Of a stretch of 64,000 bases of DNA, positions 13,446-24,144 are shown piece by piece. Source of the stretch: Cryphonectria parasitica EP155 (Eukaryota > Ascomycota > Sordariomycetes > Diaporthales > Cryphonectriaceae); contig NW_024468909.1 in the NCBI RefSeq assembly GCF_011745365.1, positions 2,480,001 through 2,544,000 of the forward strand, read 5' to 3'. The notes beneath the pieces were generated by a model. The model saw nothing but the letters and a program-made list of their open reading frames with translations, did no database searches and was not told the DNA's origin. The translations under genes and the position numbers were made by a program. The stretch's first letter is position 1. The number at the start of each line of letters is the position of its first letter.

Positions 13446-15467
13446 TTATAGCGACCGGAGGCTCTTGTCCAGAAGCTTTTGGCCCTCACGAACCTTGGGG
13501 CTATAATGTCTGCGTAGCAGCTCACCCTCCCAGATAGTTGTGGCAAAGGGATTGCTTCCCTCCACAGACTCGCTGAACGGGTTAAAAGTCCCATCATCCT
13601 TCCTCTCCTCCGAGTTCCAGAGTGCCGCGATCTTCTTGCCATGTGTGTGGCTCACGTCATTGATCAGGGCCAGCATGGCCTGACACGACTTCTCTGGCAT
13701 CTGCAATGCAATGGTCATCAGCTGCTTGGTGAAGGCTGCCAGTCGCAGAGGAGGGACCGAGCGGATGTTCCAGGGCGGTAACAGGACTGCAGTCAAACAT
13801 CTGACCAGAAGCACGGTCATGGTTTGGATGTTGACCTTGTTCGCCTTGTTAACAGCCGACTGGGGACTGTCCGGATCCGGAAGATGCAATGACTTGGCTC
13901 CGAGCTCCAAGTTCGCATTGGTGGCCAACGGGAGAAGGCTCTGGAAGAGATGTGTCGTGAAGTATGACAAGTCCAAATGCAAATCTGCGCGTGCGTTGTG
14001 GGCGTCTTGTCCAGCCAGGAGGGCGAAGGCAGTGACTGTACACAGCAATGCCTCTCTGGTTGTGTTGCGAACTGTTGAGTCTTCTTCCTCCTCGTCGTTC
14101 TCGGCGTCTTCTGTCTCTTCCTCTGCAGCAGCGTCCTCTTCACTGTAGCGGATGAGGTCCTTGAGCGCTTCGAGCAGATCTCCGAAGAAGTCCTGGTTGA
14201 TGAGGTGAGCGTACTTGGCCAACCCCTCCAGTACAGCGCCCATGAGATGTGGCAGTCTCTCCTTGAGCGCGCGGAAGTATGTGGCGAACACCAGCTTCAA
14301 GGTCTCTGACTGCATGCGGTCCCGTTCCTCGTGACTAACTAGAGCATCCGCTTGTGCCATCTCCTTCGCTAGGGCTTTCTCCTCCTTCATGGCTTTCCGC
14401 TCACGCTTTGTGCGAAACTCCTTCTTCTTCTTGAGCGATGTGCTGGGTGCTCCATCCGGACCGTCTACTCCATCCTTGGAGGCTTTCCCAGAGTACTCAG
14501 ACAGTAGCCTGAGATAGAGGAACAAGTTGAGCACCGTCTCGTGAACTTGATACTTCTTTGCCTTCATCATCTTGCTGAGGAGAGATACGGCTTCCATAGA
14601 CGGCCTGCCTTCTTCGTCCTCTTTGAAAAGCATCTCGAGAGACCTCAGGCACTTGTTGAAGGACTCGTCTACCCTCCGCGAGCTCAGCTTGCTCACCAAG
14701 ATTTTCAGGAGGTCGGTCCGGAAGTTGAAGTGCGGAACTGCCTTGACCAAAGTACAAGCACAGGTGATGGCAACCTTAGAGAGACCATGGCTGTCCTCGG
14801 AGCCCTTCAGCTTCGCATACCTTGTCAGGTCTTTCAGGTATACTTGATAGCCTGTCACGAGCGCATGCTCGTACGTCCGCACCTTCTTGACCTCCTTGGA
14901 AAGCTTCTGGCCAGCGGGATCTTCTGAGCTCGGTCGTATCCTGTAACCGGGAATGACATCCTTGTAGACTGCCAACTGTGTCACCAGACAGAGCTTCTGT
15001 ACCGCAGGAATGCGCGTGTGCCCTATCTTTGCCAGATTCTTGAATGCGCCGGGATGTTCTTCGGGGTCTTCGCTCAGTTGCGAGCCAATCTTGGCCAACT
15101 CTTCCTTCGCTTTCAGGATCTGTTCGCGCTCCGACAGCGTCGGCACAGCCTCGACCTTTTCCGACTCGGGCTCTGAGCCTGCTGCATCGTCCTCGTCTCC
15201 ATCCAGCCAGTCCCCATCGCTCTCGATGGAGGCAGCGTCGTTGAAGGTGTTTTGAACCTGCTGCAAGCGACCGTCGGCAGTCTTGATGGGCAGCTTATTG
15301 CTCTCCTTGTCCTTCTTCTTGCCTTTTCTCGGTCGTGATTCGTAGTCTTGTTCTAAGTTCCAGCCGGAAGCGCTCTTGAAAAAGGCCTTTTGTACTTTGG
15401 CATCCGAAACCCCGTTCTCGGACTGAGGTGGGCTCAGTCGCCTCTTTTTCGAAGGTCGTGTCGCCAT
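13446..15467 (-). CDS. NOC3: Nucleolar complex protein 3 (Noc3/FAD24 family)
   Basis: Single-exon gene of 673 codons. The product is expected to act in the nucleolus and nucleoplasm with Noc2 on pre-60S particles; in yeast it is also linked to pre-replication complexes. The N terminus is basic and resembles a nuclear localisation signal (KKRR near residue 7). An acidic segment follows near residue 90, then the conserved Noc3 region from about residue 130 with the run ending in SRRVDESFNKCLRSLEML. A lysine/glutamate-rich coiled stretch (about 350-385) and the C-terminal Noc3/CBF-type helical region follow. I chose the ATG at 15467 because the open frame continues upstream without conserved sequence and this ATG gives the usual MA-basic start. 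Length fits the family (yeast 663). It is divergent to UTP10, whose start is 488 bp away. Confidence 0.93.
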   Translation of the reverse strand: MATRPSKKRRLSPPQSENGVSDAKVQKAFFKSASGWNLEQDYESRPRKGKKKDKESNKLPIKTADGRLQQVQNTFNDAASIESDGDWLDGDEDDAAGSEPESEKVEAVPTLSEREQILKAKEELAKIGSQLSEDPEEHPGAFKNLAKIGHTRIPAVQKLCLVTQLAVYKDVIPGYRIRPSSEDPAGQKLSKEVKKVRTYEHALVTGYQVYLKDLTRYAKLKGSEDSHGLSKVAITCACTLVKAVPHFNFRTDLLKILVSKLSSRRVDESFNKCLRSLEMLFKEDEEGRPSMEAVSLLSKMMKAKKYQVHETVLNLFLYLRLLSEYSGKASKDGVDGPDGAPSTSLKKKKEFRTKRERKAMKEEKALAKEMAQADALVSHEERDRMQSETLKLVFATYFRALKERLPHLMGAVLEGLAKYAHLINQDFFGDLLEALKDLIRYSEEDAAAEEETEDAENDEEEEDSTVRNTTREALLCTVTAFALLAGQDAHNARADLHLDLSYFTTHLFQSLLPLATNANLELGAKSLHLPDPDSPQSAVNKANKVNIQTMTVLLVRCLTAVLLPPWNIRSVPPLRLAAFTKQLMTIALQMPEKSCQAMLALINDVSHTHGKKIAALWNSEERKDDGTFNPFSESVEGSNPFATTIWEGELLRRHYSPKVREGQKLLDKSLRSL

Positions 15468-15954
15468 GCTCTTTGGTCGAGTTATTGAAAATATAAAGGG
15501 AATGAGTGATGTCGGTTTGCAGGAATTCGAACAATATCGAGGGGGGGCTGGGAACAAGAAGACTGATCCCAGCACTTCCTGTATCGTCGGAATCAAGAAA
15601 AAAAAAAGTTGAGGTGAACCCGCCTGGTTTAAGGCAGTTCGCAAATGTTCAGAGCAGCATACATGCGCTCAGGAACTTTTTTCCCACTGAAGACAAGTGG
15701 AACAGGCTTATCAGAAGGCTTATCCATTGGGTAGCGGGGGCGCGCCTGGGCGAAATATTCCCTGGTCGCAGTGCAGAAAAATTCAGGGGTCTATTGGAGA
15801 AATCGCGTCGCCAACCCACCACCACACTGACCCGGCTGGGGATGATTTGATCAATTGTTGATGACATCGTCTACACCGTGCGCCTGGCTGCCTATTTCCA
15901 CCCACAACATACCATCTCGCTCTGCGACGCTGGTGAAGGGTGCACTGAAGCGTC
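15468..15954. promoter_or_regulatory. Shared divergent promoter of NOC3 and UTP10
   Basis: The 487 bp between the two start codons must hold both promoters and both leaders. It is fairly GC-rich, with an A/T-rich patch next to NOC3 and no clear TATA box. I see no convincing PAC or RRPE element of the yeast ribosome-biogenesis regulon. Both flanking genes serve ribosome assembly, which suggests co-regulation. Confidence 0.6.
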
Positions 15955-18900
15955 ATGGCACCATCATCTCTTGCTGCGCAGTTGGCGCAGATCGCTGCTA
16001 ATTCCAAGAGTACTCTTAACGTCAAGGCGCAAAAGGCGGCGCATGCCAAGTCGTTGATTTTTGAACCCAAAGTCGCCGCAGGCCAGAGCTTCCAGACCGT
16101 CTACACAATATGCCGCGAAGGCTTCGATGATTTGTGCCATCTGGACGCGCGTTTTGCGCCGTACAGCGAAACACTCTTCAGCGAGCAGAGCCAAGAGGAA
16201 GACCGCACCCAGATGACCGCCGCCGAGAATGCCGAGTTGGATAAAAGGGTCGACGCATTTCTGCGGTTGGTAGGCGCAAAATTGAGGCTTATGCCGGCCA
16301 TCAAGGCTGTGGAATGGCTCATAAGAAGATTCAGGTTGGTACAATACAACTGTCCTTGTAACTAGAGCGTTGGTCTGACCCTCTACTAGAATCCACGAGT
16401 ACAGCACAGCGTCTCTGATCACGGCTTTCCTCCCATACCACGCCGCGCCCGCTTTCGTAACGCTCATGTCCATTCTTCCGACCAAGATCCCGCACAAGTA
16501 CAGATTTCTCGACCCATATATACGGTCCTTGACTTCGCCGCCTCGGGCTACCATTGTTCAACAAGCGATACATCACTTTGATCTGCTGTCCACGATATCA
16601 ACGTGGACGCTGGAATCATGCCAAGCCCAGCAACACTATCCCGGTCTTCTCTCATTTTGGGGCGGAGTCATGACGGAGGCTGTCAATGGCATGCTGGATC
16701 ACATGAGATCAGGCCGAAAGACCATCCAGAGGGACAATGACCAGGATCTTTTGCAGAAACTGCTGCCCATATTGGGAGAGGCCTTGATGATGAAGAAGGT
16801 CCCGGGGCTCCAAGTCGCTACATACATGGTCATTTCGGTCTATGCCGCGAAGGGCGACCTGGACGATGCTGTGCTGCTGGAGTTCATGCATCAGTTGGTT
16901 CTCGGCTGGACGGGCGAGACCGTTCGGCCTGGTCTGGTCTGCCTCTCTATTTTGGCCCAGTACAGATCTGCTAAACAGCTGTCCTGGAAAGTGGCCAAGT
17001 CGCTTATCAAGGTCCAGGACCTAGAGCACTTGCTGCTTGATGTACACAAGGAACACCGAATTGATAAGCTGGCCAATGGTCTGGCACTCGCGCTTATTGA
17101 GCGCCTCACCAAGAGAGGTGATGCGCGCGGTTTTCCCCTGATCAAGACAGTCCTGGCCACGCGAATGCTCAGCGAGAAGCAAGCGTCTGTTATGTTCAGA
17201 TCACTCTTGATAGCTGGTGTCAAGATCACCGATGATGTCGATGAAGATGGCCAGGCCCGGCGACAGTTGGGACTGGCCATTGTGGCACTCTCGCAGGCTC
17301 CAGACGAATCAGGCGAGTTCTTCCGAAAAGTCGTCGAGGAGGCCGAATTCGATATCGACGACCTGGAGTTGAGGCTGGGGGCTTCTATTCGACCAAAGAA
17401 GGCAATCAAGCAGGCGGAGGGGAACGACAAGCCCGCGGATGATGAAGCCGCAGCTGCCCTGGCTGAGGAACTGGACCTGGACGCTGGGCTGAGCCGATTG
17501 TCGAAGCATAAGAAGCCGCCAGCTCGGACTTGTCTGGCAAGCGACTCTGATCCTATATTTGACGAACTCTGCCAGCTCTTCATCACGGCCGCATCCGACA
17601 AGGCAGATCTCATGAAGCTGGATGAAGTGTCCATATTGGAACGCGACACTGCGCCCGCAGACTGCTTCTACTTCTCGTTCTATATGCGCATTTGGCTCGG
17701 TCCCTACCCGATCCTCGCTCGAGCACGAGCTCTCGAGATGGCCAAAAACCGACTTCAGGAGCCGGACTGTGCAAAGCTTGACTTCCAAGCACTTCAACCT
17801 TACTGCATTGCTGCCTTGGCTGATCCAGCCAAGAAAGTCCGCCGTGCGGCAAGTGAGTTGCTTGCGGTGCTGCAATCAAACACGAGCGACTCAGGGTCAC
17901 GCAAGAAGAACGGAACACCATGGGGTTCTCAAGGCCTGTACAAGAAGGCACAGGGCTTGAAATGGTTGACACCCGAAGCTGATCGGACGTTGCTCGAGGT
18001 TGTCATTGTGCCCGCGCTAGAGGAGGCGATCATGCATGATGATCACATTCTTGCGGTGCTCAAACAGGCGCTTGAGAGCTCGAGCAAGTCCTCGACAGAA
18101 AAGGAGACACCGAAGAAGGGCCACATCTCATCCAGTGCCAGAGCATCCATTTTCGCTTTCTTGGCATCGCATGTCGTCGACTCTCCTCTCCTCAACCTCA
18201 AGCTGAGGCTCTTGAAGGCCTTGAATCAGGTACAGAAGGTCTCGAGTACGTCGAGGACCCAACTGCTTCTGCCCTTGCTACGATGGTGGTCAGCGCTTGT
18301 ACACACCGATGCCAGCAGTCTAGCCGACAAGGAGGGTTTAGACGAAAACAAGATCGATTCTGCTTTTGTGGATATCGTGGTAGCCAACGACACTGCCGGA
18401 CTCGAATGCCTCTTCGACATCATTCAGAGCAAGACAGCACAGGATCGCCCTAGCCTGGTGAGCGCCACCTTTGCCCGGATACGGACGATGTGGCCCTCCA
18501 TGAAGGATCGAACAAAACATGATGTTGCTCAAAGAATGCTTGAATTGTCACAAACGCAGGGAACTGTCTCGGAAGAAGCGACAGATCTCTTGCGGAACGT
18601 ACCTTTGACGACGGACATTTTGCTTACCTTCCTCGCGGCTCTTCAAGACGTTGCTCAGCTGGCCACAGATCCACCTGCTAGCAAGCGCAGACGGACCAGC
18701 TCGTCGGACCACCACCGTGTGGCCGAGGTTCAGAACTCCCCGGAGCTTGCTGCAGCGCTGCGGAAGATCACATTTGTTTTGCAGCTCGTGGAGTCTTCTC
18801 ACCCAGCCGAGCATCCTGAGCTTCTGCAGAGCTTGTTCATGGTACTCAGCGAACTCCAGACGTTTAGGACACTCGTGGGTTCCGAACTTGGCTATCTTCA

Positions 18901-21448
18901 GAATCTGGTCCTTGGCAGCTTGCTTGCCATGATGCCGACATACCGGAACGACAAGAATCTCAAGATCGACACGTCTGTCGGTCATGGCGACGTCCTAGTC
19001 TCTTGCATACAGAAATCTTCGAGTCCTGCTGTGCAGAACTCGGCCCTGCTCCTCGTTGCCAGCCTGGCAAAGACGGCCCCAGACGTTGTTCTGCACAGCG
19101 TCATGCCCATTTTCACCTTCATGGGCAGCTCAGTTTTGCGACAGAGCGATGACTACTCGGCACATGTCATCAATCAGACCATCCGAGAGGTGATACCGCC
19201 GCTGATCGAGACCTTCCGAAAGGGCCGAAAACACATCGTGGCCAGCGCGTCAGAGCTTCTTGCAAGTTTCGTCATCGCTTATGAGCACATTCCATCGCAC
19301 AGGAGGCAAGGCCTCTTCATCTCGCTGGTGGAGAACCTCGGACCGCAGGATTTCCTTTTCGCGTTGGTGGCGATGTTCGTCGACAAGTACGGGACGTCTG
19401 ATAATGTTCTGACTTTCACTGCCGACCTCATCAATCACTTCAACGTGGAGACTCAACTTCAGACTTTGGTCAGGTTCTTGGACCTTGTGGCAGATATGTT
19501 CAAGCCCAAGCCGAACCTATCTGCGACTCTCTTCGGCAAGAAGGAGGGCGAGGAGGAGGTCAATAAGACCGCTCTCAAGCAACTTACGTTGCTGCCGCAC
19601 ATTCTTGCCAACCGGTCTCTCAAGAGGGAGATCAGGAAGCTGGCTGAGCGTGACGACTCGGAAACGGCCAAGATCCGAGAACTCTATGCCCAGTTACTAG
19701 AAGACATCCTCACGGTAGCAGACACTGTCAAGTCGCGGAAGACGCTGCACGCACGCTGCGGAGATGCTCTGTCTAACTTATTGAACCTCTTGTCCGTCAG
19801 CGAGTTCATCAAGTCGGTTGAGACGCTCCTAGATCGACCGAACGTCGTCCTGCGGCAGAAAGTCCTTCGTGCACTCGAGGCTCGCGTGGACAGCGAGGGC
19901 CAATCTGATGTGCAGTCAAGGACTGCCCTCTTGGCGTTCTTACCACAGCTCACTGCTGTCATTCGTGACTCCGACGATATGCTCTACAAACACACCGCAG
20001 TCACCTGCGTCGACAAGATCTCTGAGAAGTATGGCAAGAAAGATGTGGAGGCTGTGGCCGCGGCTGCTGCTACTATTGCTGGCAAGCAATGTCTCGGGCA
20101 GGGAGACCGGCGCCTGCGCATCATGGCGCTGCTCTGCCTCGCCTCTTTGGTTGATGTGTTGCAAGACGGCATCACCCCAGTCCTGCCTACTGCCATCCCG
20201 CAAACCTTGGCGTACTTGCAAGAGTCGCTCAACGGCGTGGACTCTGATACCGAGCTGCACAACGCTTGCTACTCTCTGCTGACTGCACTGGCCCAACATC
20301 TGCCATATATGTTCTCTGGGTCCTACCTGGACCAGCTTCTGGCCATCTCAAACAAGTCGGCCGAAGCGCTACTGGGAGATGAGGACCACGAAAACAGGAC
20401 GCAATGTCTGCATTTCCTTGCGAAGCAGGTGGATGCCAAGGTGTTGTTCGCAGCGTTGCAGAAGAACTGGGCTTCTGCAATGGATGCTGGTTACGCCGTA
20501 AGTTCTGCCCACCTTGTTCTTAGACCTGGGATGACAACTAACAGATTGCAGGCTATCCAGGAGTTTATCAATGTGCTCGGCCTGACCATCGACAAGAACT
20601 CGAAGGCATCCGTCGGAAAGAATGTATCGTCTCTCGCAGCCATCTTGTTCGGCACCTTCGACCTTCGGCGCCAGGAGCACGCCCTGGAACGTGCGAACAT
20701 GACCATGGTGGCCGAGCTGGAGGAAGCCATCTTTGACGTGGCTCTGAAGATGGTCTACAAGCTGAACGACGCGGCCTTCCGACCAGTCTTTTCCCAGCTC
20801 ATCGAGTGGGCTTGCTCTGGGCTGCCCAAAGCGGACACCCTGGGGGCCACCTTGCGACAGCAGAGCGTCTTTGGCTTCCTGTATAGGTTTTTCGACAATC
20901 TCAAGTCCATTGTGACGAGCTACGCCTCTTACCTCCTGGAGCCGGCAGCCAAGATTCTCAAGGACACGAAGCCCAAGGATGATGAGCAACGCGAGCTGTG
21001 GAGGCGGGTCCTGAAAACCCTGACGAAATGTTTCGAACACGACCAAGACGACTTTTGGCAAGCACCGTCGCACTTCAGCGCAATCGGACCTGTGCTCGTC
21101 GAGCAATTCTTGCACGCACCACACATGGACCTGGCCGAGGAGCTGATTCCGGCCGTGGTCGAGCTCGCGGCAGCAGCAGACTCGCAGGAACACCAGAAGG
21201 AGCTGAACACGACCCTCCTGAAACACCTGCGGTCCGAGACGGCGGCCGTGCGGCTGGCGGTGGTCAGGTGCGAGCAGGCACTTGTGGACAAGGTTGGCGA
21301 GGAGTGGCTGGCTATGCTGCCTGAGATGCTGCCATACATCAGCGAGCTGCAGGATGATGACGACGAAGTGGTGGACAGGGAGACACACAGATGGATCGTC
21401 AAGATCGAGGGGGTGCTCGGTGAGAGCCTGGACTCTATGCTCCAGTAA
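15955..21448 (+). CDS. UTP10: U3 snoRNP-associated protein Utp10 (HEATR1/BAP28)
   Basis: Very large HEAT-repeat scaffold of the small-subunit processome (t-UTP/UtpA), needed for pre-rRNA transcription and early 18S processing. I place three exons: 15955-16334, 16390-20497 and 20552-21448, giving 1794 aa (yeast 1769). Intron 1 is 55 bp and splits an Arg codon (RFR joined to IHEYS). The donor GTTGGT is weak, but the only other nearby donor breaks the frame. Intron 2 is 54 bp with a GTAAGT donor, a CTAAC branch site and a CAG acceptor. It contains no stop and is a multiple of three, so reading through it stays open. The N terminus (SLAAQLAQIA) and the C-terminal BP28CT-like region (about 1480 onward) are family-typical, with alpha-helical repeats throughout and a Ser-rich linker near residue 690. 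Confidence 0.94.
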
Positions 21449-22170
21449 GAGAGAGAAAAAGACCTATTGGGAGGAGTCTCTGTGGGGGGGGGGGGGCAAA
21501 GGACAACAGTCAGACTGAGCGAGTCCATCCAATACGGCACCTCATCGTGCCTTTGGTCGAGAAGGGCCAAGACATACGCACATATTGACGTCCGAAGGAA
21601 GGCAACCTATTCATCAAAATAAAATAAGTCTTACATAAATAACACAACGCGTGCCTCCGAAAGGTCAAAAATCGTGTGACCATCCGCCGCAAATTGCCAA
21701 GCTGCTTTTTCGATGTTCTACAAATCGTGAGCCGCCCGTGTGGTTCGCGGTTGAGTATGCCAAGCAACCGCGACTGCAAGCCTTCGGACCATCTTGTCAG
21801 TTTCAGCAACAGCCGTTGTGATGGATGGAGCCATGGAAAGACGGAGGAACCTTTTGGTTCAGGTGAGCACACCACCACCTGGAACCACTTCAGCTGAAGG
21901 TGTAATCAAACAAACCTAATCCTTCGGCAGCCAGGGAGTTGAGGCCTGATATTTATTCCATTGTAGAGATCTTCTTTCTCGTGGGTAAAACGCATGATAG
22001 ATCATACTTGGGAAAAGGGATATAAATAGGACCCGGCGGCATATCACTGGCCTCTTCTCACCTGGGAAACTATCTTTCTACGACAGCCATCATTGTTATC
22101 CCTCGCACTCAATCAATAATAGCTAAACTTAGACCAAATAAGAAAGGCAAGAAGGAGAAAAAAGACAGCC
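21449..22170. other. Intergenic: UTP10 3' flank and lysozyme promoter
   Basis: The stretch holds a G13 run at 21484-21496 just after UTP10, a perfect 8-bp inverted repeat (21746-21753 with 21765-21772), and the TATA-bearing promoter of the lysozyme gene. No coding region is supported. Confidence 0.7.
22021..22028 (+). promoter_or_regulatory. TATA box of the lysozyme gene
   Basis: A clean TATAAATA lies 143 bp upstream of the ATG at 22171. It is followed by a pyrimidine-richer leader with CATC and CTTT patches. A strong TATA box is typical of regulated, inducible fungal genes and contrasts with the TATA-less housekeeping genes around it. Confidence 0.6.
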
Positions 22171-23403
22171 ATGCACAGAGCGTCACTCTCCCTCCTCTTC
22201 CCCTTTCTCCTAAGCCTCCTCAACTCCCCCATCCGCGCAGCCACAACAACATGCACCATCTCCACAGGCCACGACGGCATCTGCGTTTCCACAACCAGCT
22301 GTGCCTCTGGCGGTGGCACATCCACACCGGGCTTCTGTCCCGGCGCGGCAGACATCCAGTGCTGCACCTACGGATCCTGCGCCCTCCCGTCCTCGGGCCT
22401 GGCGGGGCTGTGTCTGCCTACGTCCTCGTGCTCGTCGGGCGGGGGGACGTCCACCGCGGGCCTCTGCCCTGGCGACAGCTCGATCCAGTGCTGTACGTAT
22501 GGGACGTGTAGTGTGGGCGGGGTCGGGGGCGAGTGTGTGGATACGGGGGCTTGTAGCGGCACTTCTACGCCGGGGTATTGTCCTAGTGGGAGCAATATAC
22601 AGTGCTGCACTGGTGGTGGAGGAGGAGGAGGAGGAGGAGGCTCGACTGGTGGTGGTGGCGACGACGACGACGATGTTCCGGCCGAGTATCAGGGCGACGG
22701 CAGCACATGTTCCAGCGGATACCCCCTACTGAACACGGCCAGCCTGGCTCTCATCCGTGAGTTTGAAGGGTTGTACGCCAGTCCTTGTGAGTTGCCACAA
22801 CAATGCATCTTGAAAAGGAAGAAAACTTTCCCATTTGGGGTGACTGACACAATATATACTTACTTACACAGACGGTGATCCGGACGGCCACCCAACCATC
22901 GGAATCGGGCATCTCTGCAGCGACGCCAGCTGCTCTGATGTGAACTACCCGATCCCCTTATCTGTCGACGACGCCTGGGCCCTCTTGATAGGTGATCTTC
23001 TCGTGAGTTTTCCTCGCCTGACTACTATTGTATAAAATTCCACAGTACATAAAATCACCTCTCCCGCAAAGAGCTCCCTATGTCTAACGCCCAACAACAA
23101 CAAATAAAGGAATACCGTAAATGCATCTCCGACGATCTCGCCTCCACTGTTCACCTCAACGCCAACCAGTTCGGCGCCCTCGTCAGCTGGGCCTACAACG
23201 AGGGCTGCGCGGCCGCCGGCTCGTCCACGCTCATCCGGGAGCTGAACGCGGGCGAGGACGCGGACACGGTAGCCGAGGAGGAGCTGCCTAAGTGGGTGTA
23301 TGGGGACAATGGGGTGCTTCCTGGCCTTGTGCGACGGAGGAATGCTGAGGTTGCGTTGTTCAAGACGGCCGATAGTGTTGTTGCGAATCCGAATCCGTGC
23401 TGA
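22171..23403 (+). CDS. Secreted phage-type lysozyme (GH24) with three Cys-rich repeats
   Basis: Predicted secreted muramidase that cleaves the N-acetylmuramic/N-acetylglucosamine bond of bacterial peptidoglycan. Exons 22171-22786, 22872-23002 and 23110-23403 encode 346 aa. A signal peptide (about 1-23) is followed by three tandem six-cysteine repeats (28-65, 70-108, 113-146), each of the form C-xn-C-x5-C-xn-C-x7-CC. A Gly-rich and Asp-rich linker (147-168) leads to the GH24 domain (about 180-346). Glu199, Asp208 and Thr214 have the same spacing as Glu11, Asp20 and Thr26 of T4 lysozyme. Tyr206 is rebuilt across intron 1, and the TIGIGH motif follows directly. The repeats probably bind cell wall, but that is inference. 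Introns of 85 and 107 bp, with GTGAGT donors, show a gene adapted to fungal splicing, although the family itself is of bacterial/phage origin. Confidence 0.88.
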
Positions 23404-24144
23404 AGAGGAACGCTGTCCTCAGAATACTATGAAAAGAGCTTACTTTCCATATAGACGTTGCATGTCTTCAAGGCACAGCGACATCTTCATATGTTGTAGG
23501 ATTGTCAATTGACTGAGCCTATAATTTCGTATCCATTTTTCTTTTCTCCTATGAAATAGTAGTAATAATAGCTGACTGTCCATCAACGTCATTCCAGGCT
23601 GGGAGAAATAGCCTGGATTGCATACCCCTGCACCTTCAGCCTTGTGATCCACTGTAGTGGATTTTTACATATAAAATCTCATCTCTGCGATAAATTCCCG
23701 CTACCTTCAAGAACAAATGAGTAAGACGAGACAAAACAAGACGATGCAATTTTTAACAGTGAAAATTTAGACTTCAAGGAGCGGTTCCGGTCCTGCTGGA
23801 CCCCGAATTATTAAGAATAGTAATCATAGGTCAAGGTAATCCCCGAGCGATGCCGGCCAGGCTCCTCAGCCTCCAATGGCAATCTTCCGAAGACACCCGG
23901 CTTCAGCCAGAGCGAGAGAGCGAAAAATAAAGGGGAACCAGAGAGTCCCCACGAACAAACGCTCGCTCGGGGTTCGCGGTCAAGTGCCGCTCCGGTAAAG
24001 ATCACTAGCCATTTCGAGTTGATTTTATACCTGAAGTAGGGAATATGTATGTACACATACATTTTCATATACATAAATATAAAGTAGTCATATCGTCGGA
24101 GTTTTTTTCTCAACACTTGTTACTCGGACTGTGAATTGCAAAGA
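23404..24144. other. Intergenic: lysozyme 3' flank and NADH dehydrogenase promoter
   Basis: AT-rich sequence with no gene. It contains the partly inverted-repeat segment at about 23780-23996 and an A/T-rich patch (about 24050-24110) close to the next start codon. Confidence 0.65.
23780..23996. repeat. Imperfect inverted-repeat segment, possible MITE-like relic
   Basis: A perfect 10-bp inverted pair (CCCCGAGCGA at 23841-23850 and its complement at 23962-23971) sits inside weaker outer inverted similarity. GAGCGG near 23780 faces CCGCTCC near 23990. The interior is more GC-rich than its flanks. No clear target-site duplication is visible, so it may be a decayed non-autonomous element or simply a structured transcript end. 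Confidence 0.3.

Noticed and set aside
16335..16389. Alternative donor at 16339 for UTP10 intron 1
   Set aside because: GTACAA is a plausible donor, but using it shifts the frame of exon 2, whereas the donor at 16335 gives an in-frame RFR-IHEYS join.
20369..21388. 339-codon reverse frame inside UTP10
   Set aside because: It lies antisense to conserved Utp10 coding sequence, has no domain, and overlaps several other antisense frames, as expected for shadow frames of GC-rich coding DNA.
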